31,452 bases of DNA from Chara braunii (taxonomy: Eukaryota; Streptophyta; Charophyceae; Charales; Characeae). The position numbers and the translations under genes were made by a program. Each line of letters opens with the position of its first letter. The first letter of the stretch is position 1. The notes under the pieces were generated by a model. It saw nothing but the letters and a program-made list of their open reading frames with translations, was not told the origin of the DNA and did not search any database. The stretch covers positions 2,188,171 to 2,219,622 of the forward strand of contig BFEA01000053.1 of the NCBI GenBank assembly GCA_003427395.1. The letters are read 5' to 3'. Shown piece after piece: positions 1 to 10,447 of this stretch.

Positions 1-9
1 CGTCACTCT

Positions 10-123
10 CAATGCCTCTTCCATTTGGGTCCTTCGGGCCGTGCAATCCATGTTTTCCGTCATTTTCAATGCCTCTTCTATTCGGGTCTTTCGGCTCGTG
101 CAATCCATGTTTTCCGTCACTCT
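10..123. repeat. 57-bp tandem repeat, two copies
   Basis: The phrase beginning caatgcctcttc starts at 10 and again at 67, and the phrase beginning cgtcac/cgtcat starts at 1, 58 and 115, giving a 57-bp period. The two copies differ at a few positions. A short ORF crosses the array, but it is only the repeat being open and I give it no coding value. Confidence 0.75.
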
Positions 124-307
124 TTCCTCAAACAAAATTCACATGCATTCCTCCCCGGCTATTTCGCCCGGCCTTTCTCTAGTCCTGCCAATTTCGCATG
201 CATCCCCCTTTTCCACCATTTCTTGCGTCCATCTTAATTATCTTCACATGCGCATTACTTGGTCCATTTCATATGCATCTCTCTTCTGTGCATCTTGTCG
301 GACTCTT

Positions 308-710
308 TTCTCAAGCCCATGCAAGCCAATTACACAAGTCTTTTCTCTTCCGGACATCTCGCCAGACCTCTTTCTCAAGCCCATACAAAGCCAATTACGC
401 AAATCCTTTCTCTTTTGGGCATCTTGCCAGGCCCCTTTTTCAAGCCCATGCAAAGCCAATTACACAAGTCATTTCCCTTCTGGGCATCTTGCCAGGCCCT
501 TTTTTCAGGCTCATGCAAAACCAATTACTCAAGTCCTTTCTCTTTTGGGCATCTTGTCAGGCTCCTTTCTCAAGCCCATGCAAAGCCAATTACACAAGCC
601 CTTTCTCTTCTGGGCATCTTGCCAGACCCCTTTTTCAGACCCATGCAAAGCCAATTGCACAAGTCATTTCTCTTCTGGGCATCTTGTCAGGCCCCCGTTT
701 GGCCCAGCTC
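308..710. repeat. 65-bp minisatellite, about six copies
   Basis: The phrase tcaagcccat or a close variant starts at 311, 375, 440, 505, 570 and 635, so the period is 64-65 bp. Units contain agccaattac followed by a gggcatcttgccagg-like stretch with a weak GGCA/TGCC stem. Because 65 is not divisible by three, the same repeat is read in all three forward frames. All three stay open, giving overlapping ORFs of 174 to 248 codons between 41 and 787. I treat these as repeat artefacts. Confidence 0.9.
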
Positions 711-1675
711 AACCATTTCAAGGCATTTTCTTACCCACGCATCCTTGGTTTTCGTTTCATTTATACGCTTTGTCTTTAGGTAGGTGACACACCTTCCCAG
801 CACTCAATCGCTATGTCCCCATCGCGTCTTTGGTTCTCACTTGGAGACACACAGACCTTGCATGCCAACTGAGTAAGCGGGTGCCGACCCATCAGCCCCT
901 AAAAGGAAGGGTGATCAGTCCTTCCCTTGCTGATAACTCACCTCACCCCTTACCCTAGTCCGGCGGCCACTAGCTTGGAGATGGGCATCAGCATTGAGGC
1001 GATTCCTCGCATCCGTAAGGCAGGTCTACTGGTCCCTACCTCCCAGGATCCCATCGTGCCCAACAGTGGCCCCCTCGCGACTGGTCCCCCCTAAGTGGTA
1101 ATTTTTTGCGGATCCGGCCTCTCCCATTTCAAGAGATTTGAGGCTCTCTTTTAGTCTGCAAGTGCAGTTACGAAGACCTCGCGGTTAGTCCCGGAACGGT
1201 TGTAATGCTCCGACGGGGCGGTGTCAATGCCCCGTGGTGGTTGCGGCTCCACCCGGTACCTCGTCGGACCTTTCCCGTGGACGTGCCCCTCAACTTAGCG
1301 CGAGCGGCCTAGGTCCTTTCCCAAACGGCTAGGCTGCCCCTCAACAGCGTGGTGTGTGGTTGGAGAGGGTCATAAAGACTTAGAAGAGCAACTGTTCGGC
1401 CCATCTTGGCGCCCTGGACTTTTAGGAACTCGACATGAGGCGCAATTTAAACCCTCCGGCTATAGTTCATTGCAGGAGCTGGTTCCGGATATGCAGTATC
1501 GCATTGATACCTTGATCCTTTAACCTGTTATCCTGCTAATGAGGAATAGGTCGCGCTTGGACATTTCCTTAAAGGAAAGCGGTCCTGGGGTCGTGGTGCG
1601 AGCACCGCTTTCCCCCTCATATCGGGCCCTGGGACTAGAAAAAGGTTGCTAGACTCAATCTCTTGTTATTTTCAT
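711..1675. other. No gene seen; several hairpins
   Basis: I see no convincing coding region. Structure is present: a perfect 7-bp stem ACGGGGC/GCCCCGT at 1213-1235 with a 9-nt loop; a 7-bp inverted repeat TTTCCTT/AAGGAAA with a single central base at 1564-1578; a 10-bp inverted repeat GGAAAGCGGT/ACCGCTTTCC at 1574-1613; and GGTGC/GCACC at 1595-1606, which overlaps the right arm of the previous one. It could be part of the 3' flank or a long LTR of the retroelement to the right, but I found no second copy. Confidence 0.5.
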
Positions 1676-2208
1676 GGTCGTTCCGACGACCTTTCATCTT
1701 TTGCCTAGGGTCCCTTATGTATGCAATGCAATTTCCAATTCTCAAGTAAGCATTCAATTCCAAGCTCTTTCCAAGTCTTTCACAAGGCTGATTCTCAAGG
1801 TTGATTCTCATGGCTGATCCGGCAGCCTCTTTTCAATCAAAGGCGGTCTTCTCTTCTCATGGCTGATCCATCTGCCGCTTTCTTTTTCTCATGGCTGGCC
1901 CAACAGCCTTCCTTCTCAACTCATCTTGTTTCAATGACCGTCCCGACGGTCTCTTTCCCAACTTCCTTTTCTCAATCTCTTTATTTCGATGGCCAAGCCG
2001 GCGGCCTCTTTCTCAAGTCCTCCGCTTCAATGACCGTCCCGACGGTCTTTTTTCCAACTTCCCTTTTCAATGGTCGACCCAATGACCTTCTTCTCAATAT
2101 GTTCATTTCAATGGCCGGCCCGACGGCCCTTTCTCAATATGTCCATTTCAATGACCGACCCGACGACCCTTTCTCAATATGTCAAATTCAATGGCCGACC
2201 CGACGGCC
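1676..2208. repeat. Array of eleven 16-nt hairpins
   Basis: Sixteen-base imperfect palindromes of the form GRYYGNCCCGACRRYC start at 1676, 1812, 1861, 1893, 1936, 1991, 2032, 2072, 2113, 2153 and 2193. The later ones are 40-41 bp apart. Nine of the eleven pair perfectly over the outer four bases. The stems differ by paired changes: GGTCG/CGACC, GGCTG/CAGCC, GACCG/CGGTC and GGCCG/CGGCC. Most are preceded by a caatg or catg motif and separated by a tttctcaa-like spacer. A 169-codon ORF (1859-2368) crosses the array with the hairpins read as MTVPTV or MAGPTA, but the base-pairing pattern is the stronger signal. Confidence 0.8.
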
Positions 2209-2307
2209 ATTTTCTTACTCATTCATAAGGCAGCCAATCCACAGACAGTCATGCAAAGGGACCCCAGTGCCCATTTCCAAAGAGGCAACCCTTGTAAGGG
2301 GTCATCT

Positions 2308-2515
2308 CCGAACAACCTGGTTAGGGTCATTCTTCTTTTCCAATCTCATCCTTGAACAGCCTAGTTAGGGTCATTCATTTTTCAAATCTCATCCTTAAAT
2401 AGCCTGGTTAGGGTCATTCCTTTTCCAAGTCTGATCTTTGAACAACCTGGTTAGGGTCATTCATTTTCCAAATCTGTTCTTTGAACAGCCTGGTTAGGGT
2501 CATTCATTTTCCAAT
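2308..2515. repeat. 43-bp minisatellite, five copies
   Basis: The core ggttagggtcattc recurs with ttaggg starting at 2321, 2365, 2408, 2451 and 2494, a 43-44 bp period. Units also share a gaacaacct/gaacagcct lead and a ttttccaa-like tail. The ttaggg hexamer occurs once per unit and not in tandem, so this is not telomeric DNA. Confidence 0.9.
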
Positions 2516-3357
2516 TCCAGTACCGACGCCCGAGGGGATGGGCTTTGGGAGGCTCAGATCCGAATATCCCTTGGGGGTTAGGTGGTGGCCATCAGTTTTC
2601 CGCATACTATCTCTTCAAATTTTCCTTATCAAAGTTTTTTGCTTGTCCCTTTTCGTTCGAATGCATCCGACTTAACGTCTAGTGTGCAGGCGGAAACATC
2701 CAACCTTCGGCAACGCTAGCCCGCCCGACCGTTCAACCATAAACCCAGTGTCTCACATACTTTGTTCGTTTCACTTTCATGACTTGCAACATGGTGTTGG
2801 CTCGGTTGGTTTAGGCTCTTAGGGGAAAGCATTGTCATGCCGTTCTACCCATAGGTTCCCTAACCTCTCTGACAATGTACAACCTGATCCTCACATATGT
2901 GAACATACATTTTTTTTTTAACCTATAATCTTTGCAACCGATCCTACGTCAAGTCCCATGTCCATCCATTACAACCAGTCTCATGGCTCCCAAGAACAAA
3001 AATACCTTCACTTAGAGAAACAACACTTAGTGCTCATGTCTTAATCCATTTCTCGTCCAACCTTACAAAATTGAAATAAAAAAGTAGCTTCATACAAAAA
3101 GTTGTTATTTCCCTCTTATCTTATCCCACCCCGTGTCTGTTGACAAGTTTCAATCTAGCAGATGTCTCTACATACCACGGCTTGGCATACTTGTCCCAAC
3201 CGGTCCCTTTCAAAAGTTCCTTTAGCAGAATCTCAAAAAAAAAAAAGAAAGTCCAGTTCATCTAGTCTGCAAATCTCATGCCTTCCACGACCCAACCGAC
3301 AATCTCAATTCTGGCCGCCCTTTGCTCTTGCCATCATGTTCTCTTGCCAACCCATCC
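2516..3357. other. No gene seen
   Basis: No ORF here has coding character. Short homopolymers occur (T run near 2911-2920, A run near 3236-3247). The stretch lies downstream of the minus-strand retroelement, where a 3' LTR would be expected, but I found no matching copy upstream of the element. Confidence 0.4.
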
Positions 3358-4047
3358 TTAATTCATAGCACTTGAATTTGTCATTTGGCGTTTAGCCCCT
3401 TTCTCGCTGCTATCCCTCGAGGGTGGCTCCATGCCCAACCCATAAGTCCGAATCTCATCCCTCTTTTCCTTTGCCAACTCCATATCCTTTTCAGTGAAAA
3501 AGTCCAACGACGTAGGTGTTCTCCCGGCCACCATCAACTTTTGTGCTTTAATTATCCACTCGTGCTTAACCACACTTGTCCATTGCTCAAACCAGTGACT
3601 GGACGTTGACCCAAATTCTTCTTCCCAATTGGTGGCTCCTTTATCCGGGTTTTTTGTCGAAGACTCTCTTTCCTCTCGTGGCCTTGATATCTCATCCGTC
3701 TCGTCCTCACTGCTTATTGCAATGACTTCCTGAACGTCATCTTCCGGATCACTATTCTCTCCTTCCTGCCTTTCCTCGTTATGATTGGTTTGCTTAGTTT
3801 CTTCCCCCTTCCCATTCATTCCCTGTTCATCCTCCTCTTCTGACCAGGCGGGTAGTACCTCGTCTTCCTTGGTAGGCGAGGGTTTACAAACAGACAACTT
3901 CCTCTTTCTTTTCCCTAGTGATGCTCTTGGTTGTGGCCCAATAACCAGCACCGGTCTTTGTCTATCTCGCGGTCTACCTGACTGCCTCCACGGATCCTCA
4001 CAAGCGGTGCTTGTCTGGTTAATGAAATTCTTGTTATTGAACTTCAT
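3358..4047 (-). CDS. Intact acidic ORF downstream of integrase, unknown function
   Basis: An uninterrupted ORF of about 229 codons if the ATG at 4047 is used; the frame is open further upstream without another ATG. I do not recognise the product. It begins with a polar stretch, then has a KRKRK basic cluster that could be a nuclear localisation signal. A long Glu/Asp-rich segment follows. It contains VIAISSEDE, which resembles a SUMO-interacting motif (hydrophobic core then acidic residues). The C-terminal third, with a Trp-containing segment and a Lys/Glu-rich helix-like stretch, looks more folded. It lies on the same strand as gag-pol, about 450 bp past the integrase end, and has no stops although pol is wrecked. 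It may be a 3' accessory ORF of the retroelement or an independent gene. Low-complexity composition means a chance ORF cannot be excluded. Confidence 0.45.
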   Translation of the reverse strand: MKFNNKNFINQTSTACEDPWRQSGRPRDRQRPVLVIGPQPRASLGKRKRKLSVCKPSPTKEDEVLPAWSEEEDEQGMNGKGEETKQTNHNEERQEGENSDPEDDVQEVIAISSEDETDEISRPREERESSTKNPDKGATNWEEEFGSTSSHWFEQWTSVVKHEWIIKAQKLMVAGRTPTSLDFFTEKDMELAKEKRDEIRTYGLGMEPPSRDSSEKGAKRQMTNSSAMN

Positions 4048-4086
4048 CTTGCTTGGGCTGTCTTCTGTGCCTGTAATCAATATCAA

Positions 4087-4499
4087 CAGAGGAAAAGGAA
4101 AGGCCCCAATGCACCCCCATTATGGAGCCCTCCCCAAGTCCAGTCATGTCTCGTCCTTATGGCCACCCGGTTCCCCAAACACGTGGTCGCATCCCAAGTC
4201 TTGGTCACATGCGCCACCAAGCCTCATTTTATCCCATTGGGTAGTCACGGCATCTTGCCCTCAGAGATTTCCTCATCCCCACCCTTATGATACAATGCCC
4301 AGCCCTTGGCATCCATCCCCAGTGTCCCCACAAAAACTATGGTACAGTGTCCCAACTGGATCCCATGTCCTTCCCATGCACACATACACGAAAGAAAGAA
4401 AAACAACAAAGGCAAAGAGAAATGCATGTGATAAGTAGAATCCTTCTCGCCGTACTGAGCGACCTATTCTTCTGCTTCCTTGTCCTGAGCTTCTTGTAG
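4087..4499. other. Spacer between integrase and the 3' ORF, no gene
   Basis: Several short ORFs overlap here on both strands but none has recognisable motifs or composition. It sits directly 3' of the integrase C-terminal domain on the minus strand, where a polypurine tract could lie, but I cannot place one. Confidence 0.4.
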
Positions 4500-5822
4500 T
4501 CATTGCTCCACCGGATCCCTGCTGAGGAATCTGACCAGCCGCTGCGCAGGGAATGACCCTTTTATGCTGGTCCCATCCAAGTCCTCAAGCTCAAAGGTGT
4601 TCATTCCCATCCTCTTAGTGACACGATAGGCCCCCTTGAATCTTCGTCCTAGCTGTCCTGACCATGTGCTTTCTAGTGCCGAATTCCTTATCAGAACCAT
4701 TTTTTCCACTTGCAATAGCTTCTTCCTGATATTCTTCAGTTGGTCTCACCTGGTCTTATCCTTCATCCGACTATCGAAGACCCGGTTCACAATTTCTTCC
4801 AAGGGTTCCTCATTTTTAGCCGCCTGCTCGCATCTAGCCTCGATCAATTGTTCCGTAGTGAGGTGAGGGTCCTCCTCCAGTTTGTTCCATGTGGGTACTA
4901 AGGTTTCTATCGGGAAGTCGATTTTCCTTCCATACCATAATTCTGTCGGGACACATCCCGTGGTCCTCGTAGGAGTCACGTTCTCAGCGCACACAACTTG
5001 CCTGAGGTACTTGGGCCAATTCCCGAGGTCGTCTGCTGCCAGCTTCGCAATCGTGTTCTTGAGCGTCTGGTGCTCTCTTTCTACCGGCGCGTTAGCCTCC
5101 GGGTGGTATGGTTCAATCAGCTTGAGGGACACGACTAGCCTCTTGCAGGTGTTAAGGACGTCTTGATTTATGAACTCAGTCTCATTGTCGGCTATAAACC
5201 TCCTGATGAGCGGGTGCCTCAGGTAGAAATCTTCAACCCAATCGGCCACTGCCAGCCCTGTTTTCTTCTTTAATGCCACGGCCTCCACAAACCAGCTAAG
5301 GTTGTCCCTAGCATCGAGTATGTACCTATACCCCTTTGTCGATATTGGCATAACTGCCAGATCGAGGTGCACCATATGCCCTGGCCCCGGCACACGCGTG
5401 GGCCTGAGTGGCTCAAACACCCGCGTCGTACTCCGCACCTGGCAGATTTTGCACGTCTGACAGTATATGGCAACCATGGAGCCCATTCCTGACCAGTAAT
5501 AGAGTGGTGTTATTTTGGCTTGGGTACCCTTTGAGGACCGATGTCCGCCGGCCAACCCATCATGCATTGCCTGTATTATGTCTACCTGTCTCGTCCTCCC
5601 ACATACTACTCTCCTGGGTGTCAAGCCCTCCTCTTTCCGGAACAGGTGCCCTTTCCTTAGCACATACTTGTCTGCCTTTTCCCTTGCTTTAGGACTGACT
5701 TCGTGGCCATCCTTGTTTCCTACCAACAACAGTACAATCTCCATAAAAATACCATTGTATGACTTGATGAAAAAAGTTTCTCCTCCTGTCGGGAGCCCGA
5801 CTGAGCGTCGCACATTTGGCTA
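4500..5822 (-). pseudogene. Ty3/gypsy integrase with C-terminal domain
   Basis: Integrase inserts retrotransposon cDNA into the host genome. The main open segment (5813-4746, 355 codons) begins with the end of the RNase H/integrase linker. It has an HHCC zinc domain: His84, His91 and a CKIC pair at residues 121 and 124. The catalytic core follows with Asp151, Asp209 and Glu245; Asp209 and Glu245 are separated by 35 residues as expected. The typical DN..EF context is present around Asp209. A TGA at 4746-4748 interrupts the frame, after which it continues in phase to 4500. That last part has a GRRFKGAYRV segment resembling the GPY/F module of Ty3 integrases. A TAG at 5820-5822 and a frameshift near 5840 separate it from RNase H. 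The catalytic residues are intact, so decay is by interruption and not by active-site loss. Confidence 0.9.
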
Positions 5823-5833
5823 ACTACGTACTG

Positions 5834-7790
5834 TTACTTTTCCTGTTCCCATGACTCCACCACTGGCACGCTCATCACCCTTCTCCACCCACCTTCTATG
5901 GCTAGTGTCATCCGTTCTTCCCGAGGCCCCACAATACTACCCCAAGCGTCCTTCTCCTCCTTTCGTCCAACCCTGGTGACCACCCCTTTTCTGAGTTCGG
6001 CTACCACCGTGGAAGACCCCTTCTCTAACGCTTTGATCAACAATTCTCCGGTCATGCAGGCGGTCCCAGCCATCTCATTATCCACCACCAGAGTCCCTCC
6101 CTTGTGATCGAGGAATGCATCGATCGACTCTGCTTCTTTTAGTCCCTCCGGCGTAAGGCTCACCCTGCTCATGTCGTCTGATCGATTCCTAAGACCAGCT
6201 ATACGCTCAATCTCGTAGTCAAATTGCCAAATGAACCCTACCCATCTCCCCACGGTGGGATCGATAGGCCTATAGTTCTTTAAGGCTCCCACGACATTGG
6301 TCGGATCTATCATCAAGATGAACCTTCTCCCAAAGAGATACGCCTGGAAGGTCTTGAGGCAGTGGAGTATCGCAAGCACCTCCTTCTTCAACTGAGAATA
6401 GCGACGCTCGGCTGAGTTGAGCGTTCTACTATCGAATCTAATGGGACGCTCTCTCCCATCTTCGCCTTTTTGGATCAATACCCCACCTACGGCTAACGGT
6501 CCCCCATCGGTTTCAAGCACGAAGGGGCGTCCTACTTCGTCATTGAAGCACGGGGCGACAAGGGTAACTTCTTCGGATATCAGTATCTTCTTCAAGGTTT
6601 GGACGATCGTCTCCCGGTCCTCGGTCCAGTCAAGCGTGCCTTCCTCACGGATCATGGCCCAAATAGGTTCTGCTATCTTTGTGAACCCCTTTATAAAGAT
6701 TTTCCAGAAGCCTACGACGCCCAGGAAGGCCCTCACTTCTGTTGTGGTTCGGAGGGGTGTAGGCCATTGAACAATTTTGTCAGTCTTAGCCGGGTCCGGC
6801 TTCCTTCCGTATGCTCCATAATGGAACCCCATAATGGTGACTTCCGGAACTGCCAGGATACTCTTTGGGCCGCTAGCAGTTATATTATACTCTAGGAACC
6901 TTCGCAGCAGCTCTTTGATATCCTGTAGGTGGTCCCACACGAATTTTCTCACTCCCGGCTGAACCTCCGTCTCATCCTTTTCACGTGCCCCTTTTATGGG
7001 ATTGTCATCGATATAGGGCTCACACCTCGCAGGAAACATGTCCCTTGCGATCGCAAGCATCCTCCTTTGCGTTTCTGTTACTGCGTTGGTAAAACTCATG
7101 GACGTGACTTGCATTTGCAACTGGCCTACCGGCATATGCATAGGCGTGTAGGATCTGTCTCTGACATCCAGCGGAAGCTGATCGTACCCCGAGTACAGAT
7201 CTATCAACGAGTAAATGATGCGTCCGGCATGGGATTCAGCCAGGAGGTCCGCCTGGGGTAGCGACCCCTCGTCTCAAATGGTGACGGTGTTTAACTTCTG
7301 CAAATCCTGGATCCACCTTAGGGACTTGTTGGGCTTTCAAAATATGAACCATTTGTTGGCGTATGGCGATGCGGTAGGCTCCGCCACAAAAGAGTCCATC
7401 TTTGCCTTGAGAAGCTTTGTTACCTCCCCCGCGATTCCGAAGTCATAGGCGGGCCCTTTGTCATTCCAACACTCATGCTGAACCGTGTGGATTCTGACTG
7501 GCGGAATCAACCTTGCATCTAGCCGCCCCTTCTGGTGGTCATTAAAGGCGAAGGTTAAGTGGAACTCCTGGCATGCCTCCTTGATTACCCGTGTCTCTTG
7601 TTCCTTCAGGAACCCTTCCATACCTATCTTCATGGTCTGTGCTTCGTCCAGTATCCTATGCCCCTCGGCTGCCCTCCTTTCCTTGATTACTTGAAGGACT
7701 TCTTCCTCCTTCTCCATGACCTCTTCCTTAGTCATTTCCAATAAGATCGAGACAGGCTTCGCCTTTTTTCCTACTGGTTTATATTTGCGA
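5834..7790 (-). pseudogene. Ty3/gypsy reverse transcriptase and RNase H
   Basis: This segment copies the element RNA into DNA and degrades the RNA strand. The N-terminal part (7741-7337) carries the SPYANKWFIF stretch typical of the start of Ty3 reverse transcriptases. TGA stops at 7337-7339 and 7274-7276 interrupt the palm, both in phase with the flanking sequence. The remainder (7207-5834) starts in the DLYSGYDQ motif with the first catalytic Asp, then has YIDD (coordinates 7015-7004) as the YxDD motif. RNase H follows, with candidate catalytic residues Asp234, Glu276 and Asp301 of that segment and an SDDMSR motif near its end. A roughly 100-residue linker leads to integrase and ends at 5834. 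A frameshift near 7771-7790 separates this from the protease region. Confidence 0.92.
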
Positions 7791-8658
7791 ACACTTCCTT
7801 CCAGGATCGTTTTTCTAAAAAATGAACCGCCGAGGTTGCTTGTGCTACTTCCGCAATTCGAGGTTGAATGCTAACTAACTCACCATTCAGGCAGTAGCCC
7901 TTCCGAACTTCCCCCTCAAACCTTGCGAGATAGGCGGTGTCAACTCCTACCTTGTGATACCTGATCGCCTTGATCAGGTGGAGTAGATCCGGAATTTCTA
8001 GCATTATCCTGGTGTCTTTGCCCCGGGGCTCTTCGTGCTTTGACAGACTCGCTCCCAGTTCCACTTCTGTTTCCTTTTCCACTACCATAACTCCTAGGGC
8101 ATCTTCATCCGGCCTCCGCTTTTTCTGTAAAACCCCCATCTTGACCCACTCCTTCTTGCTGAACGCCTCTGCTATCATTATTTCCACCCTCTCTCTCATT
8201 CCTTCCATTCGTGCGAAAGCCCCCTTTCTAGCGCTCTCCTCGAAGGAAGGCGACCAGGTTGCCAATTTCCCTTTCGGCTTGTCTCCCCTAGTTCTGATGA
8301 GGCGGAGCAACTCGCCGCGTCTCGTTACTGGGTCCTCTATGTCCACCATATATGCCCCAACATGGAGATGCATGCCTATCATTTCCACATTTGCACACCA
8401 CGGTCTTTCGAGGATTATGTCATGGTCCATTTCGTCGATGACGGTCAACCGTTGGAACGACCTTATAGACTCCCTGACCCCGACTTTGAATGCGCATTTG
8501 GTAATATACCCGGAGAAAGGGATTTCCCCGCCAGCTCCCCGGACACTCCCGGTAATTTCCCTGTTTATCGGGCACCCGGCGATCGTCGCGAAGTCTTATC
8601 ATATGAACGTGATCTCAGCCCTGCCATCTACTAGCGCATCCGTATGGTGGCAACCGAT
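7771..8658 (-). pseudogene. Retroviral-type aspartic protease region with altered active site
   Basis: The protease processes the Gag-Pol polyprotein. The expected active site, usually D-S/T-G-A, appears as ALVDGRAEI with the Asp codon at 8628-8626, so Asp is kept but the following Ser/Thr-Gly pair is replaced by Gly-Arg. Six codons after the motif come two consecutive stops, TGA at 8601-8599 and TAA at 8598-8596. The same frame then resumes with FATIAGCP, a GAGGEIPF stretch and DEMDHDIILERPW, which matches the flap-to-C-terminal part of retrotransposon proteases (the I-L/G-R-P-W motif). A charged linker of about 190 residues leads to reverse transcriptase. The altered triad and the double stop both argue that this copy is dead. 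Confidence 0.85.
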
Positions 8659-10290
8659 CTGAACCCGTAGCTTGCCTACCGGTAATGCGTGAAAGCTTAA
8701 CTTCGTACCGGGAGGGGCCCTCATGACTTCACCTCCCTCCCGATCTGGCAGGCTTAGTCGAATATCCGCAAAGGCTTTTTCCAAATCCTCTAGGTCGCTA
8801 AGGACACTCTGGAAGTTTGCGACTTCTTGTGGTGCTTCTTCTTGCTTCTCTTCTTCCCGGTGCCCCAGTTCCTCCTCTACTTCGATCCTTTGGCTTGTTA
8901 ATAGGTGTCTGAGTCCCTTCAGAAGTCTAGGGCTATCCTGTAACATCGTCTGGAATGATACCGACACCATGGTCCCTAGCAGTTTACTAAGGGTGTCATC
9001 GATCTCTGGCGTGGCAAGGATGGGTATCTGGTACCGGAACTTCTTTTTTGTCGTTGTTGCCTTATCGACGGGGGTCCCATCCCTAGGTTTCCCATAGGCT
9101 CTGTCCTTGTCCGACTCTGTTACTCCTGGTGACATATTTGGTCCTTCATGCGCATCCTCCATGATCGCATCCTGCACGACCTTTTTTGCGGCGATCCGTT
9201 GCCTAGTGGTTACGTTAACCCTATCCCGTCCATCGCTTTCCATGATGAAATTGGCATGGGGCCCTCGTCCCTGTGCCTGCCCCCAAGTGAGTTCCGCCAC
9301 AGGCTCAGCTTCTACTACAGCGGCGTCTAGGTTGTTGAATGCAATCACGGCCCGATGCATTCCTCCTGGCGAATTCCAATTTATTCTCTCCCCCAGAGGT
9401 CCTAAAATTTTTCCGTGCATGGTCCTGGAGTGCCGTTTAAGCACGATATCATGGTTGAGCCTCGGGCACATCCGTACGAAGTGTCCGATCAGCGTGCAAT
9501 ATTTGCACTGCTCGTTGGCCGGGTCCCTTCGACTGTTCCCACGGTTGGCTATACCTGCGGGGGCGATCGCTTCCTGAGGCGGGAGAGGAGGCCGTACTGC
9601 CTTGCTCTGCGAAACCTGGGCTTGCATTACCATCAGGGCGTTCTCTACTCTCTCGCTTTTCCCGTCTACCCCATGAACACGCTCATGCAGACTCTCAATC
9701 CCTCTCTTTACCTTATCACCCATCTTGCCCGTTAGGTCTATGACTTCCCTTTCTTTTAACAGGGCCAGCGAGTCGGTTACGACAATTTTCTCCGCAATGT
9801 CGGTTATCGTGCTGAAGTCAACATCCCTTGTGTTCAGGAATTTTGTGGTTTGCTGGTAGTCTGACAGGGTTTCGTTCTTATCGAACTCTGTGAATTGTCT
9901 TAGGAAATACTTGTTCATTATTCGATCGGTCACCCCGGCGATGCGCAGCGCTACGAGAGTAAACTCTCTCAGGAAGTCATTGTACGTTGCGAAATCCTTT
10001 CTTTGCACAGCGGCCAATTCTGCTTCTGTGGCCATCTTCTCGGCCGCCAAGTACTTTCTCATCATCATGTCCCAAGCCTCCTTCCACAACCCACTCGTGG
10101 CGACGATCGCCATTATGTCCCTCCCTAGGTTCAATGACACGTGTTACCCTAAGTGCTCCATCTTCTCTTCCTCACTCCACCTCAGGAGTGCCGCCAGGTT
10201 CTCATAATCTATCAGGAACTTAGTGATATTTGCTCCGTCAAAAGTCTGTTTCTTCTTAGCGTCGGCCAAGTATCCCTGATTTTTGCTTAA
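8599..10290 (-). pseudogene. Gag capsid and nucleocapsid, running into protease
   Basis: Gag forms the particle and binds element RNA. A capsid-like helical region begins near 10290 with TFDGANITKFLIDYENLAAL. It is cut by a TAA at 10146-10144 and continues in the same frame through 10140-8599 (513 codons). Residues 212-225 of that segment (about 9507-9466) form a CCHC zinc knuckle, C-X2-C-X4-H-X4-C, in CKYCTLIGHFVRMC. The capsid segment before it is rich in Leu, Asp and Glu with a long helix-like stretch. After the knuckle come a linker and the start of the protease, with no stop between gag and protease apart from mutations, so gag-pol was probably a single frame. The apparent start at 10140 is a GTG and is only the first codon after a stop. 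Confidence 0.88.
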
Positions 10291-10447
10291 CGCGCGGTGA
10301 GAGATGGCACAACTTTCCTAAGCCCTCCATCGACCATTCCTGACCCTGCCGCCGATCTGACTCTCAAATCTTCCTTGCTTGTGTCTAGTCTTCCTCTCGT
10401 CCTTGCAGTCCCCTCCGGATCAAACCATCCCAGCACTCTCTCCCTCA
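10291..10447 (-). pseudogene. Broken junction inside gag
   Basis: The gag N-terminal ORF stops with TGA at 10447-10445. An overlapping frame is open from about 10517 to 10287 and carries a plausible continuation with the stretch VLGWFDPEGT. The capsid frame is picked up again near 10290. This points to two frameshifts within about 200 bp. I cannot say which bases were lost or gained. Confidence 0.5.

Noticed and set aside
1676-2208. CRISPR-like regular repeats
   Set aside because: Spacers are themselves repeated, no cas genes are present, and the context is eukaryotic.
2308-2515. Telomere-like TTAGGG
   Set aside because: One hexamer per 43-bp unit, not a tandem hexamer run.
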